Shown: piece by piece, positions 1-7,480 of the stretch
How positions within the stretch are numbered: the stretch's first letter is position 1
Layout of the letters: the number at the start of each line of letters is the position of its first letter
NCBI GenBank assembly: GCA_964596645.1
Contig: CAZQVB010000048.1
Span: forward strand, 1 to 28,395
DNA: 28,395 bases
Direction: 5' to 3'
Source: CAVQEK01 sp964596645
GTDB lineage: Bacteria > Bacteroidota > Bacteroidia > Cytophagales > Cyclobacteriaceae
Position numbers and translations under genes: made by a program
The notes under the pieces: generated by a model
The model's database searches: none
Told to the model about the DNA's origin: nothing
What the model saw: only the letters and a program-made list of their open reading frames with translations

Positions 1-3
1 TAG

Positions 4-76
4 CACGGGTGGAGAGACTCGAACTCCCAGCCAATGGTTTTGGAGACCACTACTCTACCAATTGAGCTACACCCGT
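4..76 (-). tRNA. tRNA-Trp (anticodon CCA)
   Basis: Read on the minus strand, this is a 73-nt cloverleaf. It has a 7-bp acceptor stem (ACGGGTG with CACCCGT), a D stem GCTC/GAGT, an anticodon loop CTCCAAA giving CCA, and a T arm with GTTCGAG. The discriminator base is G, as expected for tRNA-Trp. The 3' CCA is not encoded. It lies downstream of tuf on the same strand. In many bacteria tRNA-Trp sits between tuf and secE/nusG, so those genes may follow beyond the left edge; that is an inference. Confidence 0.95.
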
Positions 77-119
77 GTGAAAATTGGCCTGCAAAAATAG
101 TGATTCTTGTGTAGAGAAA

Positions 120-154
120 CAAATGCGTTTCCTGTTAATCAAGAAACGCATTTG
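120..154 (-). terminator. 11-bp hairpin between tuf and tRNA-Trp
   Basis: Perfect inverted arms of 11 bp (CAAATGCGTTT at 120-130 and AAACGCATTTG at 144-154) surround a 13-nt loop, 16 bp past the tuf stop. There is no clean U-run on the minus-strand side. It could be a weak terminator or an RNA-processing hairpin before tRNA-Trp. Confidence 0.45.
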
Positions 155-169
155 TAAGTGGTACTTTAA

Positions 170-1357
170 TTAGTCCAGTATCTCAGTCACCTGGCCGGCA
201 CCTACCGTACGGCCACCTTCGCGGATGGCAAAACGGAGACCTTTCTCCATGGCGATTTTGTTGAGCAGGTTCACCTCGATGGTGATGTTGTCGCCTGGCA
301 TTACCATTTCCACGCCTTCCGGTAGTTTTATTTCACCGGTTACGTCTGTGGTGCGGAAATAGAACTGTGGGCGATACCTGTTGAAGAATGGTGTGTGGCG
401 ACCGCCTTCTTCTTTCGACAACACGTACACTTCAGCTTTGAAGTGCATGTGTGGTTTCACAGAACCTGGCTTACAGATTACCATACCACGCTTAATGTCT
501 TCTTTCTCTATACCACGTAGCAGCAAACCAACGTTGTCGCCGGCTTCGCCACGGTCGAGGATTTTGCGGAACATTTCCACACCGGTCACAACCGATTTCA
601 TGTTCTCAGCGCCCATACCCAATATTTCTACAGACTCGCTGGTATTGACTACACCGCGCTCTATACGACCGGTGGCCACTGTACCACGACCGGTGATCGA
701 GAATACGTCTTCTACCGGCATCAGGAAGTCTTTGTCGATCATACGCTCTGGAAGCGGTATGTAATCGTCTACGGCTGTCATCAGTTCTTCCACTTTTTCT
801 ACCCACTTTGGCTCACCGTTCAGTGCGCCCAGGGCCGAGCCGAGGATCACTGGAATGTCGTCGCCGGGGAATTCGTAAAAGCTGAGCAATTCGCGTACTT
901 CCATTTCCACAAGCTCCAACAGCTCTTCATCATCTACCAGGTCCACCTTGTTCATGAACACAACAACAGCAGGCACACCAACCTGGCGGGCCAAAAGGAT
1001 GTGCTCACGGGTTTGAGGCATCGGGCCATCAGTAGCCGCTACTACGAGAATAGCGCCGTCCATCTGAGCAGCACCAGTTACCATGTTTTTCACATAGTCG
1101 GCGTGACCAGGACAGTCAACGTGCGCGTAGTGTCTCTTCTCTGTCTGATACTCTACGTGTGCGGTGTTGATGGTAATACCCCTTTCTTTTTCTTCTGGGG
1201 CATTATCAATGGAATCGAATTCGCGAGCGGAAGCAAAGCCTTTTGCAGAAAGCACTTTAGTGATTGCTGCGGTCAAGGTTGTCTTTCCGTGGTCTACGTG
1301 ACCAATAGTACCGATATTAACATGCGGTTTGGAACGGTCAAAGGTTTCTTTAGCCAT
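170..1357 (-). CDS. tuf: Translation elongation factor Tu
   Basis: EF-Tu is the GTPase that brings aminoacyl-tRNA to the ribosome A site. The 395-aa length is normal for the family. The G1 P-loop GHVDHGKT lies at residues 19-26, switch I RGITI at 59-63 and DCPGH at 81-85, where His85 matches the catalytic histidine. NKVD follows at about 136-139. Domain 2 (ITGRGTVATGRIERG) and domain 3 (RPQFYFRTTDVTG, ending in VTEILD) are complete. The gene follows tRNA-Thr by about 54 bp with no obvious promoter between, so it is probably cotranscribed with the tRNAs. The tRNA-tuf-tRNA arrangement is widespread in bacteria. Confidence 0.99.
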   Translation of the reverse strand: MAKETFDRSKPHVNIGTIGHVDHGKTTLTAAITKVLSAKGFASAREFDSIDNAPEEKERGITINTAHVEYQTEKRHYAHVDCPGHADYVKNMVTGAAQMDGAILVVAATDGPMPQTREHILLARQVGVPAVVVFMNKVDLVDDEELLELVEMEVRELLSFYEFPGDDIPVILGSALGALNGEPKWVEKVEELMTAVDDYIPLPERMIDKDFLMPVEDVFSITGRGTVATGRIERGVVNTSESVEILGMGAENMKSVVTGVEMFRKILDRGEAGDNVGLLLRGIEKEDIKRGMVICKPGSVKPHMHFKAEVYVLSKEEGGRHTPFFNRYRPQFYFRTTDVTGEIKLPEGVEMVMPGDNITIEVNLLNKIAMEKGLRFAIREGGRTVGAGQVTEILD

Positions 1358-1411
1358 TTCTAATATTCTGCGTTTAGTGAATAATTAATACATTTTACAT
1401 TTATATGGGTG

Positions 1412-1483
<72 letters not shown>

Positions 1484-1629
1484 TTTCGAATTCGAATAAG
1501 CCCTATATTATTTTTCATCCGTTGCGCCAATAGCCGGGGTTTATCACCGTCAGTATTGGAGCCGAATGTTTTGGTCGAAGCACCTTACAGAACAAACCGC
1601 CGAACCGGCAGACTCAATGATATTGATTG
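1484..1629. other. Spacer between tRNA-Thr and tRNA-Gly
   Basis: This 146-bp spacer within the tRNA operon has no open frame that I can support. It contains a short inverted pair CCAATA (1527-1532) and TATTGG (1554-1559), and a TTCGAATTCGAA palindrome beside the tRNA-Thr 5' end. It may act in tRNA processing, but nothing in it is recognised. Confidence 0.4.
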
Positions 1630-1702
1630 AGCGGGCGACGAGGTTCGAACCCGCGACCTACAGCTTGGAAGGCTGTCGCTCTACCAACTGAGCTACGCCC
1701 GC
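1630..1702 (-). tRNA. tRNA-Gly (anticodon TCC)
   Basis: This is a 73-nt minus-strand cloverleaf with acceptor stem GCGGGCG/CGCCCGC, anticodon stem ACAGC/GCTGT around loop CTTCCAA (anticodon TCC), and T loop GTTCGAA. The discriminator is T. It is the second tRNA of the operon. Confidence 0.96.
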
Positions 1703-1754
1703 AAATGCTCACATCAATAACCCTTTGAACGTCTTTCAAATGGCAATCAAACCG

Positions 1755-1837
1755 TGGGGAGAGAAGGATTCGAACCTTCGAAGGCATACGCCAACAGATT
1801 TACAGTCTGCCCCATTTGGCCACTCTGGAATCTCCCC
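1755..1837 (-). tRNA. tRNA-Tyr (anticodon GTA)
   Basis: This is an 83-nt class II minus-strand tRNA with the long variable arm typical of bacterial tRNA-Tyr. The acceptor stem is GGGGAGA/TCTCCCC, the anticodon loop CTGTAAA gives GTA, and the discriminator is A. It is the first tRNA after the operon promoter. Confidence 0.96.
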
Positions 1838-1866
1838 AAGCGCTCTATAAAGAACATCCCTCAAAA

Positions 1867-1883
1867 GCCACCTAAAAGGCGGC
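1867..1883 (-). promoter_or_regulatory. Leader hairpin of the tRNA-tuf transcript
   Basis: On the minus strand GCCGCC, loop TTTTA and GGTGGC form a 6-bp stem with one G-U pair, followed by TTTT. It lies about 10 nt after the predicted transcription start. It could be a 5' stabilising structure or a weak attenuator. Confidence 0.35.
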
Positions 1884-1898
1884 GTTTTTAAGGGAATG

Positions 1899-1929
1899 CA
1901 AAATTATACCCTTTTTTGGTTTATTCAAA
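1899..1929 (-). promoter_or_regulatory. Bacteroidota-type promoter of the tRNA-tuf operon
   Basis: On the minus strand TTTG (1926-1929) is followed by exactly 19 bp and then TAATTTTG (1899-1906). This matches the Bacteroidota primary-sigma consensus TTTG/TAnnTTTG. It points toward tRNA-Tyr, about 60 bp downstream. It is the clearest primary promoter in the window. Confidence 0.75.
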
Positions 1930-1966
1930 TAATTGCCTGAAAATGTAATGCGATTTGCTTCTCCCA

Positions 1967-2698
1967 TCAGGGTAGTTTGTCGTTGTGCAAATCGAGCTTG
2001 GCCAGACCGCGTAAAGCACGCTTTCCCAGGGCGGCATGTATCTGTTCATACTGCTTCAAATTGTGGCAATCGCTGCCTATAAAGTGCAGTTGCTTTCTTG
2101 CGATCAACTTCTGGGCAAAGCGCTGCACATCGCGTGAGTAATAGTCGGTGAGCGACAATAAGTTTAGCTGCATTTTTACCTTCATTTCCAATAGCTCATC
2201 CATCAGGTGCGGCTCTTTGTGCAGGTACATATATCGCTCCGGGTGCGCCATTACCGGTACTATGTTCTTTATGTTCATTTTGAAAATGGCCTCTTTAAGA
2301 TAAACAGGCTTATGGAAGAAGGAAGTCTCGAACAACAGATGACCACCGCCAAAAGTCAACAACCTTTCTCCGCCTTCCAATGAAGCCAGAAAATGATCAT
2401 CCAGATAGTATTCAGCAGCTGCCTCGATCTGTACAGAGATATCTGACGCTGCCAACTGCTTTTCCAACTCGTTTTTTTTCTCTAGAATGGTGTCGGCATC
2501 ATTTGGGTAGTAATCGTTCATTACATGCGGCGTCAGGATCATCTTCTTTATGCCCATCTTTGAGAACTTGCGCACGAGTTCCAGCGCTTCATCCATACTC
2601 TTTGCTCCGTCATCGAGACCGGGCAACAGGTGCGCGTGCATGTCGGTTTGCACCGGATATGCTTTTATATAATTGTGCCGCTTGAGAAATCGAAACAT
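1967..2698 (-). CDS. CpsB/YwqE-type PHP tyrosine-protein phosphatase
   Basis: This 243-aa protein belongs to the PHP superfamily of metal-dependent (usually Mn) phosphatases. Relatives remove phosphate from bacterial tyrosine kinases that control capsule or exopolysaccharide export. The metal-site motifs are in order: DMHAHLLPGLDDG at residues 19-31, TPH at 56-58, EAAAEYYLD at 92-100, AHPER at 151-155 and GSDCHN at 208-213. It has no signal peptide, so it should be cytoplasmic. No tyrosine kinase or polysaccharide gene lies beside it, so its partner is unknown. A 16-bp perfect palindrome sits 7 bp upstream of the ATG. PHP proteins also include histidinol phosphatases, but the LLPGLDDG motif fits CpsB/YwqE better. 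Confidence 0.9.
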   Translation of the reverse strand: MFRFLKRHNYIKAYPVQTDMHAHLLPGLDDGAKSMDEALELVRKFSKMGIKKMILTPHVMNDYYPNDADTILEKKNELEKQLAASDISVQIEAAAEYYLDDHFLASLEGGERLLTFGGGHLLFETSFFHKPVYLKEAIFKMNIKNIVPVMAHPERYMYLHKEPHLMDELLEMKVKMQLNLLSLTDYYSRDVQRFAQKLIARKQLHFIGSDCHNLKQYEQIHAALGKRALRGLAKLDLHNDKLP

Positions 2699-2705
2699 TG
2701 TTAGT

Positions 2706-2721
2706 TTTACAGTACTGTAAA
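2706..2721. promoter_or_regulatory. 16-bp perfect palindrome upstream of the PHP phosphatase
   Basis: TTTACAGTACTGTAAA is a perfect palindrome starting 7 bp before the phosphatase start codon, in the 169-bp divergent spacer with the DUF502 gene. Its position suits a repressor operator or a dyad site in the 5' leader. The regulator is unknown. Confidence 0.4.
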
Positions 2722-2876
2722 TAAAAAGCCGAAAAGGGGCAAAAAGTTAATTCATCGTTGGCTTTGAAGACACCTGGCTAACATTTGCCTGATTGGAGCA
2801 TTCCACCAAAGCGCATTCCTCATCGCGCACATTGATGGTGCGCAAAGTAGATATTCGCTGAAACTTATTGAACTAT

Positions 2877-3485
2877 ATGATGAAAAGGCTATCGAGATAC
2901 TTTCTGCAAGGGCTCATCTACCTGGCCCCTGTGGCCATCACGCTATTTGTGGTTTATCGCATATTTACTTTCACGGACAATCTGCTGCGTGAGGTACTGG
3001 CGTCCATTTTTGGCATAGTGATACCCGGCCTGGGTATACTCATTATTATAATATTCCTCACCTTTCTTGGCTTTGTGGGGCAAACCATCATTGCCCGACC
3101 CTTCAAGAAATTATTCAACAGGCTGATCAGGCGGGTACCAATGCTTGAACTCATCTATTCAGCAGTAAATGACTTTCTGTCGGCCGTGGTAGGCAAACAG
3201 AAAAAGTTTAATCGCCCGGCCCTGGTTAAGGTTAATGCTGTGACCAATCTGGAAAAGCTGGGATTTATCACCGATGAAGATTTAAGCATCTTTGGCCTGT
3301 CTGACAAGGTGGTTGTCTATTTCCCCCATAGCTACAATTTTTCGGGAGAGACTTTTATTGTACCAATAGATCAGGTGACACCACTTAATCTGCCCCCCTC
3401 CGAGGTAATGAAATTTGTGGTATCCGGCGGAGTTGCCGACATTGATCTGCAATACCACCCAAAGGCCGGCTATAAAGGTCTTTAA
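2877..3485 (+). CDS. DUF502 family membrane protein
   Basis: This DUF502 protein is about 202 aa and its biochemical function is unknown. Two hydrophobic segments near the N-terminus (about residues 11-30 and 45-70) follow the basic stretch KRLSRYF. A soluble region follows with the family-like features RRVPMLELIYSAVNDF and VVVYFPHSYNFSGETFIVP. It probably sits in the inner membrane with its C-terminal domain in the cytoplasm. I chose the ATG at 2877; an in-frame TTG at 2868 would add three residues, and a second ATG follows at 2880. The gene reads away from the PHP phosphatase and is followed 46 bp later by the aldo/keto reductase. Confidence 0.85.
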   Translation: MMKRLSRYFLQGLIYLAPVAITLFVVYRIFTFTDNLLREVLASIFGIVIPGLGILIIIIFLTFLGFVGQTIIARPFKKLFNRLIRRVPMLELIYSAVNDFLSAVVGKQKKFNRPALVKVNAVTNLEKLGFITDEDLSIFGLSDKVVVYFPHSYNFSGETFIVPIDQVTPLNLPPSEVMKFVVSGGVADIDLQYHPKAGYKGL

Positions 3486-3531
3486 CCATCATTGTTCTAT
3501 TCAGTTATTTCTAAATCAACCACCACTACCT

Positions 3532-4350
3532 ATGATAATAAAAACCATTCAAGGCACTGAGGTTCCCGCTTTAGGGCTGGGCACTTACCGCCTCCAGGGC
3601 CATACGTGCACTCATATAGTACAAAAAGCCATAGAGCTTGGCTACCGGCATATTGATACCGCGCAGATTTACGACAATGAAAAAGCCGTGGGTGAAGGAA
3701 TACGTAAAGCCGGTATCGACAAAAAAGATCTGTTTGTAACTACCAAGGTGTGGCATGAAAACCTGTCTGAGGTGGAGGTGCCGCGGGTAGTAGATGAAAG
3801 CCTTAAGAACCTCAACCTGGAGTACATTGACCTCCTTTTGGTTCACTGGCCTTCTACTACGCAGACACCGTTGGAAGAAACCCTGCTTGCTTTTGAGAAA
3901 GAAAGGTCGGAAGGCAAAGTGCGCCAGATTGGCGTGAGCAATTTTCCAATCGCTCTTTTAAAAGAGGCGTTGGAGCTTACCAATATCTGGAATAATCAGG
4001 TGGAATATCATCCTTTTCTCAATCAGGACGCACTGCTGCAACTGGCCCGACAACATGACTTTGCCCTCACCGCCTATCGACCCATTGCCAAAGGCAAAAC
4101 CAATGACGACGAAACCTTGACTGACATAGGTGCAAAATACGGTAAATCTGGTGTACAGGTAGCATTGCGCTGGCTGGTGCAACAAGAGGGCGTACTGGCC
4201 ATACCGCGTACTTCAGATACTGCGCATCTTAAATCAAATTTTGAAATATTTGATTTTGAATTGTCTGACGAAGAAATGTCTCGCATCCATCAGCTCACCC
4301 ATCGCAACCTTCGGCAGGTCGATCCGGATTTCGCACCAAAGTGGGATTAA
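3532..4350 (+). CDS. Aldo/keto reductase
   Basis: This NADPH-dependent aldo/keto reductase of 272 aa has the AKR5-like 2,5-diketo-gluconate reductase look. The family reduces aldehydes and ketones in a TIM barrel. The tetrad is visible as Asp42 (HIDTAQ), Tyr47 (IYDNE), Lys72 (TTKVW) and His105 (LLLVHWP). RQIGVSNF and the C-terminal IPRTSDTAHLKSN cofactor-binding segment are also present. The frame is open from 3415, but that extension overlaps the DUF502 gene and has no family similarity, so the ATG at 3532 is the better start. It converges with the xylanase gene, whose stop is 17 bp away. The substrate is unknown. Confidence 0.92.
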   Translation: MIIKTIQGTEVPALGLGTYRLQGHTCTHIVQKAIELGYRHIDTAQIYDNEKAVGEGIRKAGIDKKDLFVTTKVWHENLSEVEVPRVVDESLKNLNLEYIDLLLVHWPSTTQTPLEETLLAFEKERSEGKVRQIGVSNFPIALLKEALELTNIWNNQVEYHPFLNQDALLQLARQHDFALTAYRPIAKGKTNDDETLTDIGAKYGKSGVQVALRWLVQQEGVLAIPRTSDTAHLKSNFEIFDFELSDEEMSRIHQLTHRNLRQVDPDFAPKWD

Positions 4351-4367
4351 CACCTTAAAAGGTCGGC

Positions 4368-5459
4368 TCAGTCCGCTTTCAGCCCTTCCAGAAATCCGTA
4401 GTAGGCCGGCTTGGGCGCCAGGTCATCGTCATAGAGTGTGGGCCAATCGTGCAGATTGAAAAACCCCCTTATCCATGTATCACTATCGTTGAACCCCCAA
4501 AAGGTAATGCCGTACTGCTGAGCAGGTGGTACTATTTCGCGATACATACGCGCCAGGTTTTTGTATTTCTCGCCCTGCGCTACTTTCATGGAATCGGTCA
4601 GCGTAGTGTACTGCTGCACGCCACCTTCCCTGGTGTCATCGTGCTTGTTGAAAATAATGTCGACTTCTGAAAGATGAATTTTAAGCCCGGTATCTACAGC
4701 CTTCCGCAGCGAACGGGCAATGACCTCATCGGGAACATCCATGCGGATGTGCATCTGAAAGCCCAGGCCTGTAATGGGCACATCGGCCAATTGTAGTTCC
4801 CGTATCATCTCAAGCGCTGAAGCCAGCTTGGCCGTATCGCGTTCTATGTTGAAGTCATTGTAGAAAAGATCGGCTTCCGGGTCTGCTTCGTGTGCATAGC
4901 GAAAGGCTTTTTCAATATAAGACTTGCCCATTTGGCGGTACCAGAAAGTGTCGCGGTAGCCGCCTCCACTGGTGTTCATCGCTTCGTTCACCACATCCCA
5001 GCCTGCTACTTTTCCTTTGTACCGACTGACGTATTGGTGAATGTATTCACGCAAGAATCCATCGAGCCAGGTGCTGTCATTTTGTGCTTTATCCTTGAGC
5101 CAGTCGGGTGTGGCGCTATGCCAGACGAGCGTATGACCAAACAGCCGCATCTGATGCCTGCGGGCAAATGCTACTAGTGAATCTGCCTCGGCCCAATGGT
5201 ATTGGCCCTCGGCCGGCAAAATTTTGTGCATCTTCATAGAATTCGTTGCCGTGATGCTGCTGAACTCGGCTGCTACAATGGCACGGCGGGCACTGTCGCT
5301 GTTGATCCTCTCGATGCTGATGGCGACACCCACAGGAAAAGAGGCTACTTCCTTTAATGTTTCTTTGCCAGGGCCATTATTATCTTGATGCGTGGTGCAG
5401 CTAAGCAAGCAGGCAAAGACCGGTAGAAGAAAAAGCGGATGGTTTAACTTGTTGAGCAT
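4368..5459 (-). CDS. GH10 endo-1,4-beta-xylanase, lipoprotein
   Basis: This 363-aa glycoside hydrolase family 10 enzyme would cut beta-1,4-xylan. A type II signal with lipobox LLSC puts the lipidated cysteine at residue 21. The catalytic domain starts near residue 40 and contains HTLVWHS (109-115), the acid/base WDVVNEA (Glu159), the nucleophile LSEVDI (Glu265) and ITFWGFNDSDTW near the end. There is no carbohydrate-binding module. The start lies 30 bp after the stop of the protease gene on the same strand with no clear promoter between. It may therefore be the third gene of the sigma/protease operon. It is either periplasmic or on the cell surface. Confidence 0.95.
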   Translation of the reverse strand: MLNKLNHPLFLLPVFACLLSCTTHQDNNGPGKETLKEVASFPVGVAISIERINSDSARRAIVAAEFSSITATNSMKMHKILPAEGQYHWAEADSLVAFARRHQMRLFGHTLVWHSATPDWLKDKAQNDSTWLDGFLREYIHQYVSRYKGKVAGWDVVNEAMNTSGGGYRDTFWYRQMGKSYIEKAFRYAHEADPEADLFYNDFNIERDTAKLASALEMIRELQLADVPITGLGFQMHIRMDVPDEVIARSLRKAVDTGLKIHLSEVDIIFNKHDDTREGGVQQYTTLTDSMKVAQGEKYKNLARMYREIVPPAQQYGITFWGFNDSDTWIRGFFNLHDWPTLYDDDLAPKPAYYGFLEGLKAD

Positions 5460-5489
5460 TGATGCAAATATTAGAAAATACTGTGCAAA

Positions 5490-6575
5490 TTAATTTTCGT
5501 ACACTTTAATCTCAAAAACATAATCGGCCAGGGCTTCTATCTGCTGTGGCCGGCTTAGCCTTGTCAACTTACTGCTCTTTCCCCATACTGCCGGCACTGC
5601 TGCTGTGGTTCCGGTGGAGTCTTCTATAAAATGCCGCAGATATCCGGATTTTAGTGCGAAAGCTGCACTCTCTTCCGTCACATTTTTGCCATTGATGATG
5701 CCTACTATGCAGCCGGCAGTATTGATAAGCGGGCCTCCGCTATTGCCAGGGTTCAGTGGAATGGAAATTTGATAGGAGGTGGTATCGCCAAAAAATCCTG
5801 AGTTGGAACTCACCACCCCTTCGCTGTACACAATGTCGGCTTTTGGGTAGCCGAGAGTGTACACTTGCTCACCCAGCTGCGAGCCACGCTCACAGATCAC
5901 CATGGGCACAGTTTCGGCTTTACTAAAGAGGCTATCTTCAATTTGAAGCAAGGCAAGGTCGCTAGCGGCATCGTAGCGCAACAAACTCGCTTTAAGGCTG
6001 CCAAACCGCTCGTTCTCTATGGTCATAGATTGCTGATTGCGCACCAGGTGATAGCAGGTGAGTATATGACCCTCGTTGTTGAGCAAAAAGCCTGTACCGG
6101 TAAAGCTTCTTGTGATTTGATCTTTCTTGGTATCGGCTATACTGGCGATTACTGCGCGCTGCGAGCGCTGTATCTGTGCCACTTCGCGGCGCAGGCGTAT
6201 GTATTCGGCCTTCTGTGTTTTGAAGGAGTCAATGTAGTTGATGGTGAGTATGGTGCCCACTACAATGATCATAGCCACCGAAGCCGCTACAAGCATAGTG
6301 GTGGTGTGAAAGTGAATAGAGCGGCGCAGCTTCTTGCCTTTTTGTTTGGACCGGTCACGGATCATATGCCGGTGCACATCGGTAAGGTGCCTGCGCAGAT
6401 CTTCAGCTTCTACCGTTGTCTTCAACTGCTTCAGCAGCGCGCGATGTTGGTGAAAAGCTTGTCGAAAAGTGCTGTCTGCAGACAAGCGCTCTTCAAATAC
6501 TTCCCTCTCCCAATCGTCCATTTCGTCGCGCAGGTAGCGATCAAAATATTCTTCATTCGTATTCATCCCTTTCAT
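5490..6575 (-). CDS. Anti-sigma-like membrane protein fused to an S1C trypsin-like protease
   Basis: This 361-aa protein has two parts. Residues 1-90 are cytoplasmic in prediction; EEYFDRYLRDEMDD and FEERLSADSTFRQAF resemble the N-terminal helices of Bacteroidota anti-sigma proteins, without a zinc-finger HxxxC motif. A basic stretch (KKLRR) and one membrane segment (about 93-114) follow, then a short coiled coil (118-140). From about residue 155 a DegP/HtrA-like trypsin fold has the full triad: His176 (LTCYHLV), Asp206 (ASDLALL) and Ser279 (NPGNSGGPL). No PDZ domain is visible. The predicted topology puts the protease in the periplasm. The start follows the sigma stop by 5 bp; Met4 is an alternative start. 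Function as an anti-sigma is inferred from the fold and the neighbour. Confidence 0.85.
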   Translation of the reverse strand: MKGMNTNEEYFDRYLRDEMDDWEREVFEERLSADSTFRQAFHQHRALLKQLKTTVEAEDLRRHLTDVHRHMIRDRSKQKGKKLRRSIHFHTTTMLVAASVAMIIVVGTILTINYIDSFKTQKAEYIRLRREVAQIQRSQRAVIASIADTKKDQITRSFTGTGFLLNNEGHILTCYHLVRNQQSMTIENERFGSLKASLLRYDAASDLALLQIEDSLFSKAETVPMVICERGSQLGEQVYTLGYPKADIVYSEGVVSSNSGFFGDTTSYQISIPLNPGNSGGPLINTAGCIVGIINGKNVTEESAAFALKSGYLRHFIEDSTGTTAAVPAVWGKSSKLTRLSRPQQIEALADYVFEIKVYEN

Positions 6576-6580
6576 TTCCT

Positions 6581-7156
6581 TTATACACTAGCAGTACTTG
6601 TATGAAAAAACAACTTCTTGAGCCGCTGCAGGCATTTGTACTTTTGATTTTTGGCATTGTCAGGATTGGTGTATCCATACTTTTGTGTAATCTCAATCAT
6701 AGACATGCCTTGCAGGTAAAAATCTTTGAGTATACTGGCGCAGGGCTCACCCAATTTCTCCAGCGCCTTTTCCATCTTCTCAAAGTTTTCTTCCTCTTCG
6801 TTCAGTCCTTGCACTATGTCATAGAGCTGGTCTGCATCTGCGGCCACCTCCGTGTCGTATACCCGCGATTTGTGCTCGTGCCATCGCTTCAGCCACAGCC
6901 TTTTGGAAATGGCGTACAGGAAAGTTTTGATGCTGCAGGTGAGTCTGAAGTCGCGCGTTTGCAACTTCTGATACAGCAGTATCACTGCATCTTGAAACAC
7001 ATCCCGCGCCTCCATCTCCGTGCCGTTGTTGCGAAGCACCAGCGACTCCACCACAGGGTAATATTGCCTGTACACCCGATCTAACACTGCCTGATCGCCC
7101 CTTCCCAGGCCTTGCACCAGGTGAAGTTCAAGATCACTTTTGCTCTCCTTTTTCAT
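6581..7156 (-). CDS. ECF-type RNA polymerase sigma-70 family sigma factor
   Basis: This 191-aa sigma factor has region 2 (about residues 20-97, with DVFQDAVILLYQKL and TFLYAISKRLWLKRW) and region 4 (about 125-187, with ASILKDFYLQGMSMIEITQKYGY as the helix-turn-helix). Regions 1.1 and 3 are lacking, as in ECF sigmas. It directs RNA polymerase to a small regulon, usually under control of a membrane anti-sigma. The next gene, 5 bp downstream, has an anti-sigma-like N-terminus fused to a protease, so the pair probably forms one regulatory unit. I see no good primary promoter upstream. A 12-bp inverted repeat lies between it and the divergent lipoprotein gene, which would suit autoregulation. Confidence 0.9.
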   Translation of the reverse strand: MKKESKSDLELHLVQGLGRGDQAVLDRVYRQYYPVVESLVLRNNGTEMEARDVFQDAVILLYQKLQTRDFRLTCSIKTFLYAISKRLWLKRWHEHKSRVYDTEVAADADQLYDIVQGLNEEEENFEKMEKALEKLGEPCASILKDFYLQGMSMIEITQKYGYTNPDNAKNQKYKCLQRLKKLFFHTSTASV

Positions 7157-7183
7157 GCGGAGTCCACTTAATACCCAAAGGTT

Positions 7184-7227
7184 TGAAAGGTAACCTAATT
7201 TTTAATTTTGGTGCGGGTTACCTTTCA
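7184..7227. promoter_or_regulatory. 12-bp inverted repeat between sigma gene and lipoprotein gene
   Basis: TGAAAGGTAACC (7184-7195) is repeated perfectly inverted at 7216-7227, with a 20-bp AT-rich centre. Each arm faces inward, so the same 12-mer reads toward the sigma gene on one strand and toward the lipoprotein gene on the other. It could be an operator or a pair of divergent ECF -35 elements. A primary-type pair TTTG (7182-7185), 17 bp, TAATTTTG (7203-7210) on the plus strand overlaps it. Confidence 0.55.
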
Positions 7228-7276
7228 GGCATTTTTGTATTAAGCCTGATTTTTAAACAAAAACAATAAAAAACGT

Positions 7277-7471
7277 ATGAAAAAGTCATTCTTAGTAATG
7301 TTGGTTGCAGCAGGTATTTTTGGCTTTGTAGCCTGTGGTCCTACCAACAAACCTGCTGAAACTGAAGCGGAAACAACTATCGAAACAGAAGTTGAAACAG
7401 TACCTATGGAAGAGGAGCCTGTAATGGAAGACACTACCTATATGGACGTAGACTCTACCGTAGTGCAATAA
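7277..7471 (+). CDS. Small acidic lipoprotein
   Basis: This 64-aa protein of unknown function has a type II signal: KKSFLVMLVAAGIFGFVAC puts the likely lipidated cysteine at residue 20. The -3 residue of the lipobox is Phe, which is unusual but tolerated in this phylum. The mature part is about 44 residues, very rich in Glu and Thr (repeats such as ETEAETTIETEVETV) and lacking obvious structure. It diverges from the sigma factor gene across the 12-bp inverted repeat and ends in a strong terminator, so it is transcribed alone. It may be a target of the sigma factor; that is inference from position. Confidence 0.75.
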   Translation: MKKSFLVMLVAAGIFGFVACGPTNKPAETEAETTIETEVETVPMEEEPVMEDTTYMDVDSTVVQ

Positions 7472-7480
7472 GAATAATTC

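Noticed and set aside
381..1363. Plus-strand open frames opposite tuf
   Set aside because: They are shadows of the highly biased tuf codons and have no protein features of their own.
3415..3531. Extended start of the aldo/keto reductase
   Set aside because: It overlaps the DUF502 gene and has no family similarity; the barrel begins at Met 3532.
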